Positions 18,032-25,680 of a stretch of DNA of 64,000 bases are shown piece by piece. Made by a program: the position numbers and the translations under genes. The stretch is from Armatimonadota bacterium (GTDB lineage Bacteria; Armatimonadota; UBA5829; DSUL01). The stretch covers positions 2,124,162 to 2,188,161 of the forward strand of contig AP024674.1 in assembly GCA_025998755.1 (NCBI GenBank), read 5' to 3'. Below the pieces are notes generated by a model, which made no database searches, was not told the origin of the DNA, and saw nothing but the letters and a program-made list of their open reading frames with translations. Position 1 is the first letter of the stretch. The number at the start of each line of letters is the position of its first letter.

Positions 18032-18069
18032 ATGTTAGCCGCCGGCAATATGGCTGTCAAATGACAGCC
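18032..18069 (-). promoter_or_regulatory. Near-consensus promoter with overlapping palindrome, for translin
   Basis: On the minus strand there is a perfect -35 TTGACA (complement of 18055-18060), a 17-base spacer and -10 TAACAT (complement of 18032-18037). Transcription should begin near 18025, about 25 bases before the translin ATG. A palindrome of 8-bp arms around two bases, GGCTGTCA-N2-TGACAGCC at 18052-18069, covers the -35, a normal place for a repressor operator. The rest of 18000-18338 holds no gene I can support. Confidence 0.65.
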
Positions 18070-18338
18070 GTCCCGGAGTTGTATCTTCCACGAAGCAGGT
18101 GCGGCGCTTGCTCTCCAGAGCAGAAATGTCAAATCCAGGGAAAGCGCAGTGTGGTTTTGGCGGGAAGATCCGGACAGAGGGTGGTAGAAGTAAGACCAGG
18201 AAAGGTGGGCAGCGCCTTACCCTTGCTGTCGGTCGGGCACAAATCGGGGACGGTTTTCGTCAATAAAGAGGAGCGAATGTGAGGCAGACAGCGCTCTCCG
18301 GTGGCAGGGCGGAACACGGGGTGCTCTCCGGGGTGCGA

Positions 18339-18947
18339 ATGCTTATGGAGTGCGAACAGGTCCGGGAATACATCAGCGGTTATGTGGCGGGTGTTCTGGA
18401 TGACGGTCTGAACGCTGCCGTCGCTGCGCACGTGGAGCGTTGCGAGGAGTGCGGCCAGATCGCCAAAGTGGAGCGTCTGCTCACGACTCCTCCCGCCGAA
18501 CCTCCGTCATCGGCCCGACGCATCATCGCCCTGACCCTGCGCGACCTTGAGACCGGGGCGGAAGCGGCCAAGAAGGTCTGGAGCGATCTGAATGCCTTGC
18601 AGGCTGCCACCGAGGAGGCTCCCATCATCAGGATCGCCCACGCGCTCATCGAGCAGGCCATCCGGGGAGGCGCCGCCGCGCTCCGCATCCTGCCGCGCGA
18701 GGACAGCGTCAGTGTGGTCTACGAAGTGGGCTCGCACGAGGCGGAGCTGGCCGTCATTCCCAAGTACATCGAGGCGCCTCTGATTGCACGCTTCAAGAAG
18801 ATGGCCGGTCTGGACATCGCACCGGTGCGGGAAAGCTGCAGCGGCGAGATTGCGGTCCGGATGGGCCGGAAGGACTACCGGCTTCTGGTCCGCGTGTCTC
18901 CTTCCGAGTTCGGCGAAGAGGTGGACGTGCAGATCGCGCTGGAGTAG
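18339..18947 (+). CDS. Zinc-finger protein fused to a PilB/GspE-like N-domain without ATPase core
   Basis: A 202-residue soluble protein with two parts. Residues 3-40 form a zf-HC2-type anti-sigma zinc finger: C5 and the HxxxCxxC motif H31, C35, C38 (HVERCEEC). Residues ~94-200 match the domain that precedes the Walker site in type IV pilus and type II secretion ATPases: PIIRIAHALIEQAIRGGAA, then ILPREDSVSVVYEV, then FKKMAGLDIAPVRE and a closing FGEEVDVQIALE. The ATP-binding half is absent and the frame ends cleanly. No transmembrane segment follows the zinc finger, unlike classic membrane anti-sigma factors. Start ATG 18339 (or 18345) is chosen from the domain. A role as regulator or assembly modulator is inference. 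Confidence 0.7.
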   Translation: MLMECEQVREYISGYVAGVLDDGLNAAVAAHVERCEECGQIAKVERLLTTPPAEPPSSARRIIALTLRDLETGAEAAKKVWSDLNALQAATEEAPIIRIAHALIEQAIRGGAAALRILPREDSVSVVYEVGSHEAELAVIPKYIEAPLIARFKKMAGLDIAPVRESCSGEIAVRMGRKDYRLLVRVSPSEFGEEVDVQIALE

Positions 18948-19020
18948 ACTCCGTGCCGTCGGGGACTCCGCTGTATAAAAGCCGGATCCCTGAGTTCCCC
19001 GGACAAAGGAGACCGGCGCA

Positions 19021-19773
19021 ATGAAATACCGCTACGTGATCCATCCCCTGCTAAACGGACGCTGCGTGATCGCGGGCAATCACGCCTTTCACGAAGGCGA
19101 TCCGGCGGAAAGCTGGCCCTACTCCTGCTATGTCTGGCTGATTCTGGGCGGCGAGCGGCCCGTGCTGGTGGACACCGGGCTGGACAATGTGGAGGAGATG
19201 AACCGTGGAGCCGCCCACGTGCTGCGCCAGCCCATCACCCAGGAACCGGGGCAGACCACGCGCGAGCAGCTTGCGCGTTTCGGGCTGAAGGGAGACGACA
19301 TCGGGGCCGTCATCATCACGCACCTGCACTTCGACCACGTGGACTGCCTGGATCAATTCCCCTCCGCGCGCATCTATGTGTCGGGAAAGGGGCTGGAGCT
19401 TGCCACCGCCAACGGCTGGAAAGGCTCCTGGGCGCCGGGCAAGACCCTGGAGATCCTGACCCGCACCGCGAAGGACCGGACAGTGGCGGCTGACGATGTG
19501 GAGGTAGCTCCGGGCATCCGGACGATGTGGGTCGGCGGGCACACCCCCTGCAGCCAGGCGGTCCTTGTGGACACCGCGGCGGGGCGAGCTTGCCTGACGG
19601 GCGACACCGTGTCGCTTGCCGCCAACCTGGAGCGCGGCATTCCGGTGGGGGTCTTCCACGACGTGGGGGAGTGCCGCCGCGCGATGGATCTCATCCGCAG
19701 TGAGGCCGACATCGTGGTGCCATCTCATGAACCAGCCATTCCCGGCATCTTTCCGCGGGGCATCGGAGCGTGA
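19021..19773 (+). CDS. Metallo-beta-lactamase-fold hydrolase (AHL-lactonase-like), first of pair
   Basis: A 250-residue metal-dependent hydrolase. The metal motif HxHxDH is THLHFDHVD (H101, H103, D105, H106); further ligands fit GGHTPCSQ, LTGDTV and PSHEP. The fold is that of N-acyl-homoserine-lactonase-like MBL proteins, which open lactone or ester bonds; the true substrate is unknown. A good AAAGGAGA lies 7-8 bases before ATG 19021. A TATAAA -10-like sequence (18974-18979) is present but no -35 is evident. Its stop overlaps the next MBL gene by four bases, giving a coupled paralogous pair. Confidence 0.88.
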   Translation: MKYRYVIHPLLNGRCVIAGNHAFHEGDPAESWPYSCYVWLILGGERPVLVDTGLDNVEEMNRGAAHVLRQPITQEPGQTTREQLARFGLKGDDIGAVIITHLHFDHVDCLDQFPSARIYVSGKGLELATANGWKGSWAPGKTLEILTRTAKDRTVAADDVEVAPGIRTMWVGGHTPCSQAVLVDTAAGRACLTGDTVSLAANLERGIPVGVFHDVGECRRAMDLIRSEADIVVPSHEPAIPGIFPRGIGA

Positions 19774-20489
19774 CATACCGGATCCGCGCGCTCAAGAACG
19801 GCGAGTGCAACGTCCGCGACTACATCACGTTCCACGACGGGGGCGAACAGACCAGTCTTTTCTACTTGTATGTCTGGCTCATCGAGGGCGGAGCAGCTCC
19901 GATGCTCGTGGAGACGGGCGTCTCGGATGTGGAGGGCTTCAACCGGGGTGTTGAGGCCTATATCCCGGGCGGCGTCCGCCAGCGGCCAGAGGAGCGCACG
20001 CTTGCCTTGCTTGCCTCGGCAGGTGTCAGTCCGGAACAGGTCAGTCACGTCTTCGTCACCCATTTTCACGGAGATCACTATGACAGCTTTGGGCTGTTTC
20101 CGAACGCTGTCATGGTGGCGGGCAGGACAGGCTTCCCCGGCTTGGACGCTCTGGCGGGCGATGTGGCGGAGGCACTTCGGCGGCGCGGAGAGGACGCTCT
20201 GATGCTGGTGGAGGACGGCGAGGTCCTTCCCGGCATCCACGCCTTTCATCTGGGAGTGCATTCCCCCTGCAGCGTGGGCCTTGCCGTCCAGACGCAGGCG
20301 GGGGTGGCGGTGCTGCCCGGGGACCTGATCTACAAGTATGAGAATCTGGAAACGCCTCGCCCGCCCGGATGGACGGATGTGAACGCGTGGTGGAAGGCGC
20401 TGGAGAAGATCCGCACGATGGGAGACTTCGTGCTTCCGGCGCACGACCCGGAGGTGCTTTCGCGTTGGCCCGGCGGGATCATCGGCTGA
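19770..20489 (+). CDS. Metallo-beta-lactamase-fold hydrolase, second of pair
   Basis: A 239-residue relative of the preceding gene, beginning at GTG 19770 within its stop codon. The metal motif is VTHFHGDHYD (H98, H100, D102, H103), with later ligand candidates in HLGVHSPCS, LPGDLIYKY and LPAHDPEV. The shared N-terminal plan (YRIRALKNGECNVRDYITFH compared with KYRYVIHPLLNGRC in its neighbour) shows duplication. The two may act on related substrates or form a heterodimer. It ends facing the RibD-like gene, with a dispersed repeat in the gap. Confidence 0.87.
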   Translation: MTYRIRALKNGECNVRDYITFHDGGEQTSLFYLYVWLIEGGAAPMLVETGVSDVEGFNRGVEAYIPGGVRQRPEERTLALLASAGVSPEQVSHVFVTHFHGDHYDSFGLFPNAVMVAGRTGFPGLDALAGDVAEALRRRGEDALMLVEDGEVLPGIHAFHLGVHSPCSVGLAVQTQAGVAVLPGDLIYKYENLETPRPPGWTDVNAWWKALEKIRTMGDFVLPAHDPEVLSRWPGGIIG

Positions 20490-20592
20490 CTCCGGCTGTT
20501 CCGGGACGGGTGAACCCTTACCGGCGGCCGTGCTGCCAAGTGGCTCCATCCTCCACCTCCGCGGAACCGCTTCCGGGTGCCTCTCCGGTAAC

Positions 20593-20689
20593 TACGGTGG
20601 TTGCGCCGTCCGGCAAAGCCGGACGAGTCGAAACCACGGCTGCCGAAAACTGGTCTCGATACGCGCGCCTTCGGCGCGCTACTCGACCA
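20593..20689. repeat. Dispersed palindromic repeat, copy 1
   Basis: About 97 bases, closely matching the complement of 63305-63409. It starts TACGGTGG and can fold into two hairpins: a 7-bp stem GTCCGGC/GCCGGAC (20608-20624) and a 7-bp stem GCGCGCC/GGCGCGC (20663-20679). The right end is less exact than in copy 2. It lies between two convergent genes (20489 and 20725), so it could also act as a transcription barrier. Shared blocks include GCCGGACGAGTCGAAACCAC and TGGTCTCGATACGCGCG. Confidence 0.8.
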
Positions 20690-20724
20690 TCGAGACGAGG
20701 GGGAGGTGGAGAAAGTCGGACGGG

Positions 20725-21582
20725 TCACGGGTCCCTGTTCAGCACGCGGTAGCGCAGGAAGAGGTGGTCCGGGTCGCGGATGCCGGTGCGAAAGCTGAGA
20801 AGCTGCAGGCGCGGAGTCTCCTGCGGCAGCCACATCCCGCTCCCGGTCAGATGCCGCCGGGACTGCGCATCCCCCAGGCCCGCCAGGCGGGGCGATACCG
20901 TGTGGAAGCATTCGTCCACCAGCCGGAGCGCCAGCATCTGGCCGAACAGAGAAGGTCCGCCCTCGCAAAGAAGATACCTGACGCCGGCCGTCTCCCCGAG
21001 ATCCCGCAGGACGGCTGTCAGATCCACCCGGCTGTCGCGCTCGAAGACTCGCACGTCGGCACCTCGCTCCCGCAGGCTTGCTGCGGACTGCTCGCCCGCA
21101 CGGGTGGTGTAAATGATGACCCTGAGATCGTCCCGCCCGAAAACGGCCATCTCTTCCGGCAACGAACCGGACGCGCTCACGAAGCACTGGATGGGATGAA
21201 GCGGGCGGCCCTGCGAGATCCTCCACTCTTCAATGGCCGCAGCATCTGCGCGCCGAAGAGCACGGGCAGTCCAAGTGTGCCGCGGCTCGGCGCGAGCCGT
21301 GCCTGCAGCCACCAGCACCGCATCCGCCGCCCCGCGCAGGAGGCCCATCAGCCACTGGTCGTCCGCGCTGCCATAGGAGATGACCCGGCCCTCCGAACCT
21401 TTCTCTACTCCCAGCACCGCAACTCCATCCAGGGTGGCTACGAAGTTGGTGAAAACATATGGCCGTCCCGGCGGAGGGTCCGGGAAGGTCAGATCGCCGC
21501 CGTAGGCCTCGCGCAGGCCAGGGGGCAGACCGTGCTGGGCCGGCCCGGTTCTGTCAACGTGGACCGCGAAGAGCGGCCTCAC
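20725..21582 (-). CDS. RibD C-terminal/dihydrofolate-reductase-fold reductase
   Basis: A 285-residue reductase. PYVFTNFVATLDGVAVLG is the start of the RibD_C/DHFR-like domain, and LLCEGGPSLFGQML is its conserved glycine-rich NADPH-binding segment. No deaminase zinc domain is fused, so it is not a bifunctional RibD. It may reduce a pyrimidine such as 5-amino-6-ribosylamino-uracil phosphate or another ring substrate. The start is taken at GTG 21582, which overlaps a small upstream open frame by four bases (GTGA); longer readings give a glycine-rich tail without family match. Confidence 0.82.
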   Translation of the reverse strand: MRPLFAVHVDRTGPAQHGLPPGLREAYGGDLTFPDPPPGRPYVFTNFVATLDGVAVLGVEKGSEGRVISYGSADDQWLMGLLRGAADAVLVAAGTARAEPRHTWTARALRRADAAAIEEWRISQGRPLHPIQCFVSASGSLPEEMAVFGRDDLRVIIYTTRAGEQSAASLRERGADVRVFERDSRVDLTAVLRDLGETAGVRYLLCEGGPSLFGQMLALRLVDECFHTVSPRLAGLGDAQSRRHLTGSGMWLPQETPRLQLLSFRTGIRDPDHLFLRYRVLNRDP

Positions 21583-21668
21583 GCCCGTTGCGCCTCCCGC
21601 GCCTCCGCCACAATTCTCCTCAGCGCCTTCAGACGCCGGATCTCGCCAGCGGTAATGTCCGGCTCCAT
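21579..21668 (-). CDS. Possible 29-residue leader or small protein before the RibD-like gene
   Basis: The frame MEPDITAGEIRRLKALRRIV ends AEAREAQRA with its stop overlapping the GTG start of the reductase by four bases. It would be a short basic helix. Overlap of this type is typical of coupled genes, but the peptide is too short to judge and may be fortuitous. Confidence 0.25.
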   Translation of the reverse strand: MEPDITAGEIRRLKALRRIVAEAREAQRA

Positions 21669-21711
21669 CACTCCTTCCCACCTCGGCACGCCGCAAAAGC
21701 CCGCTTCTTTC

Positions 21712-22620
21712 CTACGCCTCCAGCGGATCCTGGCCGGCGATGATCCGGTCAACCCGGCGCGCAACCTCTTTCAGGTATGCTTCGTCTCCTGCCGGCAGCT
21801 CGCACGTCAGCCAGCCGGAGTATTTCACCTGGTCCAGGGCCCGGCGGACCTCCGGGTAGTCCGCGTCGCCTTCGCCCAGGGGCACCCACTTGCGGCCGTC
21901 ACGCCGGAAATCCTTCAGATGAACCTTGACGATCCGGTCTCCAAGCGTGCGGATCCAGTCCTCCGGCCATCCGAAGTCTATGACATTCCCAACATCAAAG
22001 TAGGCCCTTACCCAGGGCGAGCGGAGCTCGTCTATATAGCGGGCGAACTCTAACGGGCTCAGCAGGAATTTGTTCCAGACGTTCTCGATGTTGATGCGCA
22101 CTTTCAGGCTGGCCGCCAGGTCCAGCGCCTGACGGATGCCCTCCTGCGAACGCCGGTAGGCATCAACATAACGGGTCTCTTTGTTCACTACGGCGGGGAC
22201 CAGCAGAAGGCCGTCCGCGCCGATCTCCTTCGCGCCCTTCAGGGCCGTTTTGAGATCCTCCAGCCCCTGACGGCGAACCGCCGGATCGGGATGCGATAGA
22301 GGCTTCCCCCACCCACCGAAGATGACCGAGTGCGCCGGAATGCCGGACTCATGCACGGCTTTTTGCACATCCGCGATTGCTTCGGTGGTCATCGGCGGCG
22401 GAACTTCGATGCCCTCAAAGCCGCAGTCCCGGGCCAGCTTGAAGCGGTCCGGTGTGGACATCTCGCCCTGGACCATGCCGAGAACAATCGCTTTCTTGAA
22501 CCTGCCATTCTTCTGCTCCACCGCCGCCTCCGATCCTTTTGTCAGCACTGCCGCACCCACCTGGGCGGCTGCCGCGGCTTTTGCCGCCGTTTTCAGGAAA
22601 TCCCGTCTGTCCATCGGCAT
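21712..22620 (-). CDS. Tat-exported TIM-barrel sugar isomerase/epimerase-like protein
   Basis: A 302-residue protein with a twin-arginine signal: MPMDRRDFLKTAAKAAAAAQ followed by an alanine-rich hydrophobic run. I start at ATG 22620, behind AGGGAGA; the second ATG at 22614 is possible. The body is the AP_endonuc_2 TIM barrel of xylose-isomerase-like sugar epimerases (GFEGIEVPPP, IGADGLLLVP, RINIENVWNKFLLSP, VRAYFDVGNVIDFGWPEDW, KVHLKDF), with metal ligands expected at the E, D, H and E at strand ends. It should act outside the cytoplasmic membrane on a sugar or polyol. A Tat-signal Gfo/Idh oxidoreductase gene lies just upstream, the common partner for this family. Confidence 0.88.
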   Translation of the reverse strand: MPMDRRDFLKTAAKAAAAAQVGAAVLTKGSEAAVEQKNGRFKKAIVLGMVQGEMSTPDRFKLARDCGFEGIEVPPPMTTEAIADVQKAVHESGIPAHSVIFGGWGKPLSHPDPAVRRQGLEDLKTALKGAKEIGADGLLLVPAVVNKETRYVDAYRRSQEGIRQALDLAASLKVRINIENVWNKFLLSPLEFARYIDELRSPWVRAYFDVGNVIDFGWPEDWIRTLGDRIVKVHLKDFRRDGRKWVPLGEGDADYPEVRRALDQVKYSGWLTCELPAGDEAYLKEVARRVDRIIAGQDPLEA

Positions 22621-22663
22621 TCTCCCTGTGGAAGGCACGAGGCCTCCCGGGTCTCCACCCTCT

Positions 22664-24013
22664 TTACACCTTCGGCAACTGCCAGGGAGCCCGGTAGCGC
22701 GAGGTGGCCTCTGCCACGGCGGCCCGGGAGCCCTCCACACGCTGCCTCCGGTCATTCCAGGAGAGCTTCTCCCCCGAGAACAGGGCGGCGTGTCCCATGC
22801 CGATGGCCACCGCCAGCGGCAGATGATACTCGAAGTTGCATGGCGGCTGCTGTCGCGTCTTGACGGCGTCCAGGAACTCCCGCTGATGCCCCGGCGAACG
22901 GGGGATGCTGGGCTCCGGCAGCTTTACGTCCTCGGCCTTGCCGCCCTCCAGGAACAGCCGGTAGGATCCGTAGTCCGCCGCCAGAGTGCCCTGAGTGCCA
23001 TGGAACAAGACCATCAGGCGCCGTCCGCGGTCCGGCTCGGGGCCGAAGCCGAAGTTGTATCCGTTGGTGGCGGTGTGCGTGAAGGTCATCGAGAAGTCCG
23101 GATACTCGAACAGCATATCCACCGTATCCGGGATGTCGCTGACGTCCTGCAAGGCGAACCGCCCGCCTGACGCTTGCGCGGAGCGCGGGATCCCCGGGTC
23201 CATCGCCCAGAAGGCCAGATCCATAATGTGGGGGCCAAGCTCGTTCACCCAGCTTCCCACGCACGCGCGGAAATACCGGTGGCCACCGGATTCAAACAGC
23301 GCGCGGTTGAATGGCCGCTTCGGGAGAGGGCCCAGCCACATATCCCAGTCCATTCCCTCGGGCGGATCGCTGTCCGGCACATTTCCGAGCTTGCCCGGAT
23401 ACTCGTTCAGGGAGACGATGGTCCGGACACTGGTGATCTTGCCCAGCAAGCCGCTCTGGACGATCTCCACCACGCGCCGGAAGTTCTCGCCAGCGTGGAT
23501 CTGCGTCCCCAGCTGTGTCACGCGGCCGGTTCTCTGCATGGTGCGGACCATGGCCACGCCCTCATCCGGGCGCAAGCACATGGGCTTCTCGCAGTAGACG
23601 TCCTTTCCCGCCTCCATAGCAGCGATGGAGATAAGCGGGTGCCAGTGCGGCGGGGTGGCTATGACCACCGCATCGGCCTTCGTCTTCTCCAGCAGTTCTC
23701 GAAAGTCAGAGTAGACCTCGGCGCGGCCGCCCGCCAGCTCCCGCGCGGCTTCCGCGTGTGGCCGGTAGACGTCGCAGACATCGGTGATCACCGTCTCCGG
23801 CAGGCGTTTGAAATCGTTCATCAGGGCCGAGCCGCGCCCCGCCACTCCGATGAACGCCAGCAGGATCCTCTCACTGGGTGGCGCCACAGCGCCCTGCGCC
23901 CGGAGCCTGCGCGGGGCGAGCCCGCTGCCAACCGCCGCCCCCACAGCCAGCGCCGTGGAGGCACCTTTCAGGAACTCTCTTCTCGTGACGTTTGCGCCTG
24001 TCTTGCGTGCCAT
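22664..24013 (-). CDS. Tat-exported Gfo/Idh/MocA family oxidoreductase
   Basis: A 449-residue NAD(P)-dependent oxidoreductase with the twin-arginine signal NVTRREFLKGASTALAVGAA. The Rossmann domain begins ILLAFIGVAGRGSALM. The CEKP motif of the family (KDVYCEKPMCLRPDEGV) supplies the substrate-site lysine, and the C-terminal half is the usual beta-sheet substrate domain (WVNELGPHIMDLAFW carries the histidine/aspartate site). Family members oxidise or reduce sugars and inositols; export of an NAD(P)-binding enzyme through Tat implies cofactor loading before export. Start ATG 24013 is chosen so the Tat motif lies at residues ~10-16. It forms a pair with the TIM-barrel gene 43 bases downstream. 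Confidence 0.9.
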   Translation of the reverse strand: MARKTGANVTRREFLKGASTALAVGAAVGSGLAPRRLRAQGAVAPPSERILLAFIGVAGRGSALMNDFKRLPETVITDVCDVYRPHAEAARELAGGRAEVYSDFRELLEKTKADAVVIATPPHWHPLISIAAMEAGKDVYCEKPMCLRPDEGVAMVRTMQRTGRVTQLGTQIHAGENFRRVVEIVQSGLLGKITSVRTIVSLNEYPGKLGNVPDSDPPEGMDWDMWLGPLPKRPFNRALFESGGHRYFRACVGSWVNELGPHIMDLAFWAMDPGIPRSAQASGGRFALQDVSDIPDTVDMLFEYPDFSMTFTHTATNGYNFGFGPEPDRGRRLMVLFHGTQGTLAADYGSYRLFLEGGKAEDVKLPEPSIPRSPGHQREFLDAVKTRQQPPCNFEYHLPLAVAIGMGHAALFSGEKLSWNDRRQRVEGSRAAVAEATSRYRAPWQLPKV

Positions 24014-24242
24014 CTTCCGGATCGTCCATCCTTCCGCCAGATTCGCCTCAAGCGGCTCTGCGCCGCCAGCGAGGCCGGGACATCCCACCTTTCATCTCTT
24101 TGGCGCAGCCGACGCGCAATCCTCCGCGCCGCAACGCAACAACTTTGCAACACAGCAGACGCAGCCGCGACCCTTGCCCGTTGCCCGAAGGCAAGGTCAA
24201 GGTTTGGGTCTGAAAGTTGGCCAGGAAAAGAGGTTTTCCTTC

Positions 24243-24272
24243 TTGACCCCCGTCCTCTCCGGTCGGTAAAAT
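24243..24272 (+). promoter_or_regulatory. Sigma-70-type promoter for DUF2905-queA
   Basis: TTGACC at 24243-24248, an 18-base spacer, and TAAAAT at 24267-24272. Each hexamer has five of six consensus bases. Transcription would start near 24279, which leaves about 40 bases of leader if translation starts at 24319. Confidence 0.7.
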
Positions 24273-24318
24273 GGGGAGTCGGATGCGTGTTGCCGCGGCG
24301 CAAGCCGCGGGGTCTGTT

Positions 24319-24537
24319 ATGGGGAAGTTCATCATCTTTGCAGGATTGTTGCTGGTTGTTTTCGGCGCGGTGGTGACGGCCATCGAACACCTGGCCGGAT
24401 CCCGCGGGGGCATTCTGCCGGGGGATATCGTCATCCGCCGCGGAGGCTTCACGTTCTACTTCCCCATTGTGACCTGCATTGTCGCCAGTGTGTTGCTGAC
24501 CCTGCTTCTTTCGTTTCTGGCAGGGTTGCGGAGGTGA
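24319..24537 (+). CDS. DUF2905 family small membrane protein
   Basis: A 72-residue protein with two transmembrane helices (FIIFAGLLLVVFGAVVTAI and the C-terminal CIVASVLLTLLLSFL) around the signature LPGDIVIRRGGFTFYFP, which identifies the DUF2905 family. Function is unknown; family genes often lie beside ruvB, queA or tRNA-modification genes. The start at 24319 fits family length. An alternative ATG at 24283 has a GGGGAG before it but would lie only a few bases after the predicted transcription start. Its stop overlaps queA by four bases. Confidence 0.82.
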   Translation: MGKFIIFAGLLLVVFGAVVTAIEHLAGSRGGILPGDIVIRRGGFTFYFPIVTCIVASVLLTLLLSFLAGLRR

Positions 24538-25583
24538 CACAGGGTCTTTCCGGAGAAGCTCTTACGTTTCGCACGGCGGATTTTGATTATCACCTTCCGC
24601 CCGATCTGATCGCGCAGGAGCCGCTGCAGGACCGGAGCGCTTCGCGCCTGCTGGTGCTGGAGCGCGAGACGGGTCGCGTGGAGCACCGCCGGTTCCGGGA
24701 GATCGGACGTTTCCTGCGTGCGGGTGACGTGCTGGTGGTGAACGACACGCGAGTCTCGGCGTTCCGCCTTCGGGGACGCAGGCCTACCGGGGCCGCGGTG
24801 GAAGCCCTGTTCCTGCAGCGCGCAGGGGATAACCTCTACAGGGCGCTGATGAAACCCGGAAGGCGCTTGCGGGCCGGGGATGAGGTGCTGTTCGGCGAAG
24901 GGGAGAACGGGGTCCGCGCGGAGGTTGTCCAGCGTCTGGACGACGGCAGCCGCCTGGTGCGGCTTTGCTCCGAAGGCGCGGAAGAGAAGATCCGGCAGAT
25001 TGCCGAGACTCCTCTACCTCCCTATGTCCGCCAGCCGCTGCCGGCGGGCGAACGGTATCAGACAGTGTATGGAGCCAGAGAGGGCTCCACAGCCGCTCCC
25101 ACGGCGGGGTTGCATTTTACTGCGGAGCTTCTGGAAGAGCTGAAGGCTCAGGGGGTGGGCGTCGTCAAGGTGACGCTGCATATCGGGGCGAGCACGTTTC
25201 GGCCGGTGCGCTCCGAGACGCTGGACGGCCACCGGCTGGAAGGAGAGTGGATCTCTGTCAGCCCGGAGGCTGCGGATGTCATCAACAATGCGCAGGGACG
25301 CGTAATCGCCGTCGGAACGACCTCCGTCAGGACGCTGGAGGCGGCGGCTGCGGGGCCTGGCCGGGTCAGGGCGGTGGAAGGCGAGACCGACCTTTTCATC
25401 AAGCCCGGACACCGGTTTCAGGTGGTGGAGGGGATGGTCACCAACTTCCACATGCCCCGCTCGACGCTTTTGGTGCTGGTCTGTGCGTTCGCAGGCCGGG
25501 AGAAAGTTTTGCACGCTTATCAGGAGGCGGTTCGGGAACGGTACCGGTTCCTGAGTCTGGGCGACGCCATGATGATCCTTTGA
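24534..25583 (+). CDS. queA: S-adenosylmethionine:tRNA ribosyltransferase-isomerase
   Basis: A 349-residue QueA, full family length. Motifs include FDYHLPPDLIAQEPLQDRSA at the N-terminus, VVNDTRVSAFRL, GSTAAPTAGLHFT, LHIGASTFRPV and MVTNFHMPRSTLLVLVCAF. The enzyme transfers and rearranges the ribosyl part of SAM onto preQ1 in tRNA, forming epoxyqueuosine. The GTG start at 24534 overlaps the DUF2905 stop (GTGA), so the two are coupled. No other queuosine genes are nearby. Confidence 0.96.
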   Translation: MTQGLSGEALTFRTADFDYHLPPDLIAQEPLQDRSASRLLVLERETGRVEHRRFREIGRFLRAGDVLVVNDTRVSAFRLRGRRPTGAAVEALFLQRAGDNLYRALMKPGRRLRAGDEVLFGEGENGVRAEVVQRLDDGSRLVRLCSEGAEEKIRQIAETPLPPYVRQPLPAGERYQTVYGAREGSTAAPTAGLHFTAELLEELKAQGVGVVKVTLHIGASTFRPVRSETLDGHRLEGEWISVSPEAADVINNAQGRVIAVGTTSVRTLEAAAAGPGRVRAVEGETDLFIKPGHRFQVVEGMVTNFHMPRSTLLVLVCAFAGREKVLHAYQEAVRERYRFLSLGDAMMIL

Positions 25584-25680
25584 GGATCTGAGACACTGTG
25601 GCACGGCGTCGCCCCGGCCCGCTGCCGCGGTTCCGGGACACGCGGCAAAGCTTGCGGGAGACGAACGGAGGTTCAGGACG

